Below, piece after piece: positions 15,715 to 17,999 of a stretch of 17,999 bases of DNA. Source of the DNA: an uncultured Oscillospiraceae bacterium (GTDB taxonomy: Bacteria; Bacillota; Clostridia; Oscillospirales; Ruminococcaceae); NCBI GenBank assembly GCA_934527255.1, contig CAKTAM010000031.1:1-17999 (forward strand), read 5' to 3'. The position numbers were made by a program, and so were the translations under genes. The stretch's first letter is position 1, and the number at the start of each line of letters is the position of its first letter. The notes under the pieces are model-generated. The model searched no databases. It was not told the DNA's origin and saw nothing but the letters and a program-made list of their open reading frames with translations.

Positions 15715-15727
15715 CACCTGCCGCGCC

Positions 15728-16018
15728 TCACCGTGCGACGGCGTGGCCGTTCGGCTCTACCCGGTAACGCCGCTGCCGCTTGTGGCGCGCCGCGTGGCAG
15801 TCGCTGCACAGCAGCCGCAGGTTGGCAAACGCCAGCGTCACGGCCGGGTCGGTGATGTTTTCCGGCGTCAGCGGCTGCAGGTGGTGCACCGTGGCCCCCG
15901 GCGTGCAAAGCCCCTTTGCCAGGCAGTCCTCGCACAGGCCGCCCACGCTGGCGGCATATGCGGCCCGGCACTGCTGCCAGGCGGTGCTTTTATAAAAGCT
16001 TTCGGCAAACGGCCTCAT
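15728..16018 (-). CDS. HNH endonuclease (packaging-associated type)
   Basis: A 96-residue protein with a complete HNH site: zinc Cys pairs C29-x2-C32 and C71-x2-C74, catalytic H45-H46 (VHHLQPL), N66 (FANLRLLC), and H75/H79 (CHAARH). Small HNH proteins next to the terminase, such as HK97 gp74, stimulate terminase cutting at cos and are needed for morphogenesis. Start ATG overlaps the Rep gene stop as ATGA, so the two are probably made together. The next genes, after the repeat-rich gap, are the regulator and terminase. The Rep coupling is not required by the known packaging role and is interesting. Longer N-terminal extension is not supported. Confidence 0.9.
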   Translation of the reverse strand: MRPFAESFYKSTAWQQCRAAYAASVGGLCEDCLAKGLCTPGATVHHLQPLTPENITDPAVTLAFANLRLLCSDCHAARHKRQRRYRVEPNGHAVAR

Positions 16019-16845
16019 GCCCGCCGCCTTTCGCGCGCTGCTTTTGGCGGCTGCGGCGGCCGCCAGAGCTTCAGCGTAATGTGGTGGCCCGTCCACTCGT
16101 TCCAGCTGCTGCTCACCTCGCTGAAATTCCAGCCGGGGTACTGCTTTTCCCAAAAGCTGCGGTCGTACAGGCAGGTGCGCACGATCTTCTCCGTCTGGCG
16201 TCTGCTGTAGCGGGTATCGTTCGGCCGGGGCCGGTCGGGCTTTTTCAGCCCGCGTGACTGCTTCCACCGCCGCTTGCGGTTGGGGTACTTGATGAGATAC
16301 CGGCACAGCCGCTCCAGACTGCCGCGCTCCGGCTGCAGCCTGTCCGCATTGACGGTGCCCAGCCGTTCGCCGCCCTTGCCCGGCGCGCGCCAGAGATCCT
16401 CCAGCTCGTCCCGGCCCAGCGCGCAGCTGAGGATGACGTGGTGGTGATACCGCACGGCCAGCGCGCCGCTCTCCTCCTCCTGCCGGTACTCGGTGACGGC
16501 GATATATTTCGGCGCGGCAGCGCCCTGCTGTGCGCAGCGCGCCCGCACCCGGCGCAGAAACAGCTCCAGCAGATGCTCGGCCGCCTGCGGGCTGTCGGGC
16601 AGCTGCTCCTCCCGGTAGGTCAGCGTCATGTGCACGCCTGCTGCGTCAAAATTGGTGTTGACCAGCTGCACCAGATACCGCTCGGCCCGCGCGGCGTTGG
16701 CGTTCTGCTGCACCAGCTTACTGGCCGCACGCTTTTTGGCCCGCAGGCTGGCCCGGTGCTCTGCCTGTGTGACGGTGTAAATGTCCACCTCCTGATAGCA
16801 GCTGCCGCAGATGTGCCGCTGCTCCCGGGTATAGGTTTGCCGCAT
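16015..16845 (-). CDS. HUH rolling-circle replication initiator-type protein (Rep)
   Basis: A 276-residue protein with the three motifs of HUH endonucleases: motif 1 HMTLTYRE (72-79), motif 2 His cluster YHHHVIL (H134-H136) and motif 3 Y183-L-I-K186 (RLCRYLIKYP). These predict nicking of one DNA strand with a covalent 5'-phosphotyrosine link. The N-terminus has a CGSC pair and VDIYTVTQ, as in Rep-like proteins of Firmicutes phages, and the region NADRLQPERGSLERL is also characteristic. The ATG follows GGGGGAGG. A 19-bp perfect stem-loop lies 21 bases upstream, a possible target. Similar proteins are annotated as rolling-circle replication-associated. It might act in replication, mobilisation or regulation. 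Confidence 0.85.
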   Translation of the reverse strand: MRQTYTREQRHICGSCYQEVDIYTVTQAEHRASLRAKKRAASKLVQQNANAARAERYLVQLVNTNFDAAGVHMTLTYREEQLPDSPQAAEHLLELFLRRVRARCAQQGAAAPKYIAVTEYRQEEESGALAVRYHHHVILSCALGRDELEDLWRAPGKGGERLGTVNADRLQPERGSLERLCRYLIKYPNRKRRWKQSRGLKKPDRPRPNDTRYSRRQTEKIVRTCLYDRSFWEKQYPGWNFSEVSSSWNEWTGHHITLKLWRPPQPPKAARERRRA

Positions 16846-16856
16846 CCTCTCTGCCT

Positions 16857-16870
16857 CCCCCTGCCGGGGG
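16857..16870 (-). promoter_or_regulatory. Small hairpin covering the Rep ribosome binding site
   Basis: The Rep leader reads CCCCC GGCA GGGGG immediately followed by AGG, so the Shine-Dalgarno GGGGGAGG can pair with the preceding C5. Four of those C residues also belong to the 3' arm of the large hairpin (16867-16870). The two structures therefore compete: forming the large one frees the ribosome site. Confidence 0.5.
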
Positions 16871-16917
16871 TATTATCTTAACGCCTGATTGTTTTTCGGG
16901 CGTTAAGATAATACCCC
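16867..16917. repeat. 51-bp inverted repeat: 19-bp perfect stem, 13-base loop
   Basis: Arms GGGGTATTATCTTAACGCC (16867-16885) and its exact complement (16899-16917) flank the loop TGATTGTTTTTCG. The stem is AT-rich inside a GC-rich phage, which makes chance unlikely. It lies 21 bases before the HUH Rep start, and Rep proteins of this class recognise and nick at hairpins next to their own genes. No T-tract follows on either strand, so it is not a simple terminator. Alternatives: operator, RNA leader element or recombination site. Confidence 0.9.
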
Positions 16918-16930
16918 ATACAAGCCCAAA

Positions 16931-16952
16931 GGCGGGGAAACATCCCCCCGCC
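16931..16952 (-). terminator. Leader hairpin, possible attenuator
   Basis: On the minus strand GGCGGGG, an eight-base loop and CCCCGCC are followed by TTT then GGGC. The stem is strong but the T-tract is only three bases, so termination would be weak or conditional. It lies in the leader between the predicted transcription start and the Rep gene. Confidence 0.3.
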
Positions 16953-16957
16953 GGAAA

Positions 16958-17016
16958 GGACGCTGACGCCTTTCTCTTTTTCAGCATACCAACTTCAAAT
17001 AGAGGCGTCAACGTCC
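16958..17016. promoter_or_regulatory. Inverted repeat (13 of 14 bp) flanking the promoter, candidate operator
   Basis: GGACGCTGACGCCT at 16958-16971 is the reverse complement of AGGCGTCAACGTCC at 17003-17016 except for one base. The right arm covers the -35 box (17006-17011); the left arm sits just after the predicted start. Bound by a dimer or tetramer, the pair could loop out or block the promoter; in RNA only the left arm is transcribed. Confidence 0.6.
16983..17011 (-). promoter_or_regulatory. Sigma-70 promoter for the Rep-HNH operon
   Basis: On the minus strand TTGACG (17011-17006), a 17-base spacer and TATGCT (16988-16983) match the consensus with ideal spacing, and TGG before the -10 gives an extended -10. 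The sequence upstream (17017-17040) is AT-rich with TTGACA and poly-A/T, like an UP element, in otherwise GC-rich DNA. The predicted start is near 16976, giving a leader of about 130 bases. Confidence 0.75.
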
Positions 17017-17494
17017 AAAATATTGTCAAAAAATATGCATTTGTGTTCTTGGCGATTCTTGCTGTGCCCGGCCTGCCGCCGAGATCCGGCGCAAACCGCC
17101 GCGGGCTGCGGCCGCTGCGCCGCTGCCGGGACAGTCGGGCCGCGCTTTTTCCGCCGTGCCCGCACCGCCCGGCGTTGTGCCCGGTTGCGGTTTTGGCGCG
17201 CAGCTCTTGCGGTAGCCGTCTGACGGCTGCGCCGCCTGCAGGCTCCACAGGTTTGATGCCGTGTGCGCCCACGCTGGCAGCGCTGCTCTGAAAATAGACG
17301 GCAGCCGGTAGCGGCTGGCAGCTGCTCCTGCAGTCTGGACGCGCGCCGTGTGCCCACCCTCTGATGGCCGCCCGGGCGGCTGCTGCTAAAGAATGACCGC
17401 CGCCCCGAAAAGGCAGCGGCGGCAGCTCTTATACCGACGGCAGCGGGCAGCCGCTCTGCAGGCAAGGCCCGCACATCCGGCAGGGGCTGCACCG
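17017..17494. other. Gap without a supported gene, rich in hairpins
   Basis: This stretch lies between the zinc-knuckle gene and the Rep promoter. Open frames here are Arg/Ala-rich and unlike any known family. It contains four dyads: AGCCGTC-T-GACGGCT (17214-17228), CAGCCG/CGGCTG (17302-17317), the palindrome GCCGCCCGGGCGGC (17367-17380) and the terminator-like hairpin at 17397-17422. Directly after the zinc-knuckle stop, the same frame encodes a Cys-rich run of about 20 codons before TAA. A structured RNA or an origin region is possible; I see no firm gene. Confidence 0.4.
17386..17422 (-). terminator. Candidate terminator after the zinc-knuckle gene
   Basis: On the minus strand CCGCCGC (17422-17416) pairs with GCGGCGG (17403-17397), and the loop has further C/G pairing. 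It is followed by TCATTCTTT, moderately T-rich. It would end the upstream operon before the Rep promoter. The T-tract is imperfect, so efficiency is uncertain. Confidence 0.45.
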
Positions 17495-17887
17495 TCAGCG
17501 CCGCCGTTTCAGCGGCACGGCAGCTCCGGCGGGCGGCGGCAGCCAGCCCAGAAAGCGGTACACCGAATACCGGCCATAGCTCATGCCCGCCTGCTGCGCC
17601 AGCAGGGCGGTTTGCTCCAGACGGCAGCGCGGCCGCGGCCCGCGGGCGGTCTCGGCCGCCCGGGCGTTTCTTCGGCCCTTCCGCGCCTGGGCCGCGCAGG
17701 TGCGGCTGCAAAACCGCTGCGCCGAGGTGCGTGGCTCAAACGCACGGCCGCACTGGGCGCAGATGCCGCTTTGCGGCGCCGGCGGCTGCCAACCCGCACC
17801 GTGCACCCGGCAGCCCCTGCTGCAGAACCGCTGCGCGTTGCTGTGCGGCTCAAACACGCGGCCGCAGGCGGCACATCTTTTTTCCAT
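17495..17887 (-). CDS. Tandem zinc-knuckle protein, unknown function
   Basis: A 130-residue basic protein with two copies of a four-Cys unit: C5-x2-C8 ... C22-x3-C26 and C43-x2-C46 ... C60-x3-C64. Each contains CGR-x-FEP and AQRFCSR, so it arose by duplication; the DNA of the copies is also alike. Single-copy CGxxF...FCSxxC proteins are common in Firmicutes phages and probably bind nucleic acid. The C-terminal part has QQAGMSYGRYSVYRFLGW, a form also seen at the ends of such proteins, and finishes with KRRR. The ATG is preceded by GGGAGGAAACGGAC. It probably lies in the early or middle region. Confidence 0.75.
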   Translation of the reverse strand: MEKRCAACGRVFEPHSNAQRFCSRGCRVHGAGWQPPAPQSGICAQCGRAFEPRTSAQRFCSRTCAAQARKGRRNARAAETARGPRPRCRLEQTALLAQQAGMSYGRYSVYRFLGWLPPPAGAAVPLKRRR

Positions 17888-17911
17888 GTCCGTTTCCTCC
17901 CGTTCTTCGCG

Positions 17912-17999
17912 TCAGGCTTCCGGCTGCGCCTGCCGTTCGGCCGCATCCTGCCGCCGAATCTCCTCCGCCATGCGGCGGCAGGTCTCCTCGCTCAGCAGG
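17912..17999 (-). CDS. C-terminal fragment of an unknown gene, continues past the window edge
   Basis: The minus-strand frame is open from the right edge and ends at TGA (17914-17912), giving 28 residues rich in Glu and Arg (for example CRRMAEEIRRQDAAERQAQ). The helical, charged character and the 24-base gap before the next gene's start, with its ribosome site in between, make it plausible as the end of a real gene. Too little is visible to name it. Confidence 0.4.
   Translation of the reverse strand, partial: LLSEETCRRMAEEIRRQDAAERQAQPEA

Larger units (their letters stand above)
14866..15727. other. Repeat-rich gap without a convincing gene; candidate cos region
   Basis: About 860 bp between the HNH gene and the small membrane protein. 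All open frames here are Arg/Pro/Gly/Ala-rich, match no family I know, and are found equally on both strands. The stretch carries three tandem stem-loops at 15662-15714, a 15-bp dyad at 15480-15494, G/C homopolymer runs that could pair (15437-15460), a weak hairpin plus T4 on the minus strand (15371-15393), and phased repeats at 15239-15278 and 15122-15152. In HNH-associated phages the cos site often lies between HNH and terminase genes, so this is its likely place. No cleavage point can be read from the sequence alone. Confidence 0.45.

Noticed and set aside
14886..15971. Long minus-strand frames of 361 and 366 codons across the HNH-terminase gap
   Set aside because: The proteins are Arg/Pro/Gly-rich, overlap each other and the real HNH gene, and have no recognisable motif or good ribosome site. 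I treat the stretch as non-coding, with the caveat given in the region entry.
16015..16845. The HUH protein read as an IS200/IS605-type transposase
   Set aside because: It is about twice the length of those transposases, has Rep-type motif spacing and order, and sits in an operon with HNH and terminase genes without flanking element ends.
16867..16917. The 51-bp inverted repeat read as a rho-independent terminator
   Set aside because: No T-tract follows on either strand, the stem is AT-rich, and termination here would silence the Rep gene.
17024..17029. TTGACA as the -35 box of the Rep promoter
   Set aside because: It matches consensus better, but no acceptable -10 lies 16-18 bases downstream; TTGACG at 17011-17006 has ideal spacing to TATGCT.
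16718..17272. A 184-codon minus-strand frame running through the Rep promoter and leader
   Set aside because: It crosses the promoter and the 51-bp hairpin and overlaps the start of the Rep gene in another frame. No domain is seen, and an internal ATG at the -10 box is explained by the promoter sequence.
16995..17711. A 238-codon minus-strand frame overlapping the zinc-knuckle gene
   Set aside because: The zinc-knuckle frame has paired Cys motifs and a good ribosome site; this frame is Arg/Ala-rich without motifs.
1..17999. CRISPR array, tRNA, rRNA, insertion sequence or attachment site
   Set aside because: No regularly spaced identical repeats, cloverleaf, ribosomal RNA segment, transposase or integrase is visible on either strand.

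Overview
The window is the late region of a tailed, siphovirus-type (HK97-fold) prophage or phage. Every gene I can support lies on the minus strand, so transcription runs from high to low coordinates. By eye the DNA is very GC-rich (well above 60%). Strong Shine-Dalgarno motifs (AGGAGG/GGAGG), stop-start overlaps (ATGA/GTGA), a phi13-type major tail protein, a Hol44-type holin and a Firmicutes-type HUH Rep protein together suggest a high-GC Clostridia host, such as a gut Oscillospirales relative. The host call is inference. I see no integrase, repressor, attachment site, tRNA, rRNA, CRISPR or insertion sequence.

In transcription order: (1) 17999-17495 holds the tail of an unknown gene and a small protein with two tandem four-Cys zinc knuckles. 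(2) 17494-16846 is non-coding and rich in dyads. It carries a terminator-like hairpin, a good sigma-70 promoter with a near-perfect inverted repeat around it, and a roughly 130-nt leader with a 19-bp perfect stem-loop directly before the next gene. (3) 16845-15728 encodes an HUH rolling-circle replication-type protein, coupled by ATGA to a small HNH endonuclease. (4) 15727-14866 is about 860 bp without a convincing gene but dense in short repeats and dyads; it lies where a cos site would be expected. (5) 14865-12208 encodes a small two-helix membrane protein, a sigma-region-4-like regulator, and the terminase small and large subunits. (6) 12115-9343 encodes the portal and an in-frame fusion of prohead protease to major capsid protein, with a strong internal ribosome binding site. 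(7) 9332-7415 encodes the head-tail connector, head closure, HK97-gp10-like, tail terminator-like and major tail proteins. (8) 7397-6820 is the tail assembly chaperone pair, joined by a -1 frameshift at an A10 run. (9) 6813-1669 encodes the tape measure, distal tail and baseplate or fibre proteins. (10) 1655-9 is a lysis cassette: M23 peptidase, a small membrane protein and a holin.

The genes form a standard morphogenesis pathway: the terminase, probably helped by the HNH protein, packages DNA through the portal into a capsid built from the protease-capsid fusion; connector and tail proteins complete the particle; the M23 enzyme and holin release it. The most interesting part is the boundary between the early and late regions, where a Rep protein is preceded by a large perfect hairpin and an unusual leader. 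This is a candidate rolling-circle origin, a self-regulating RNA leader, or both.
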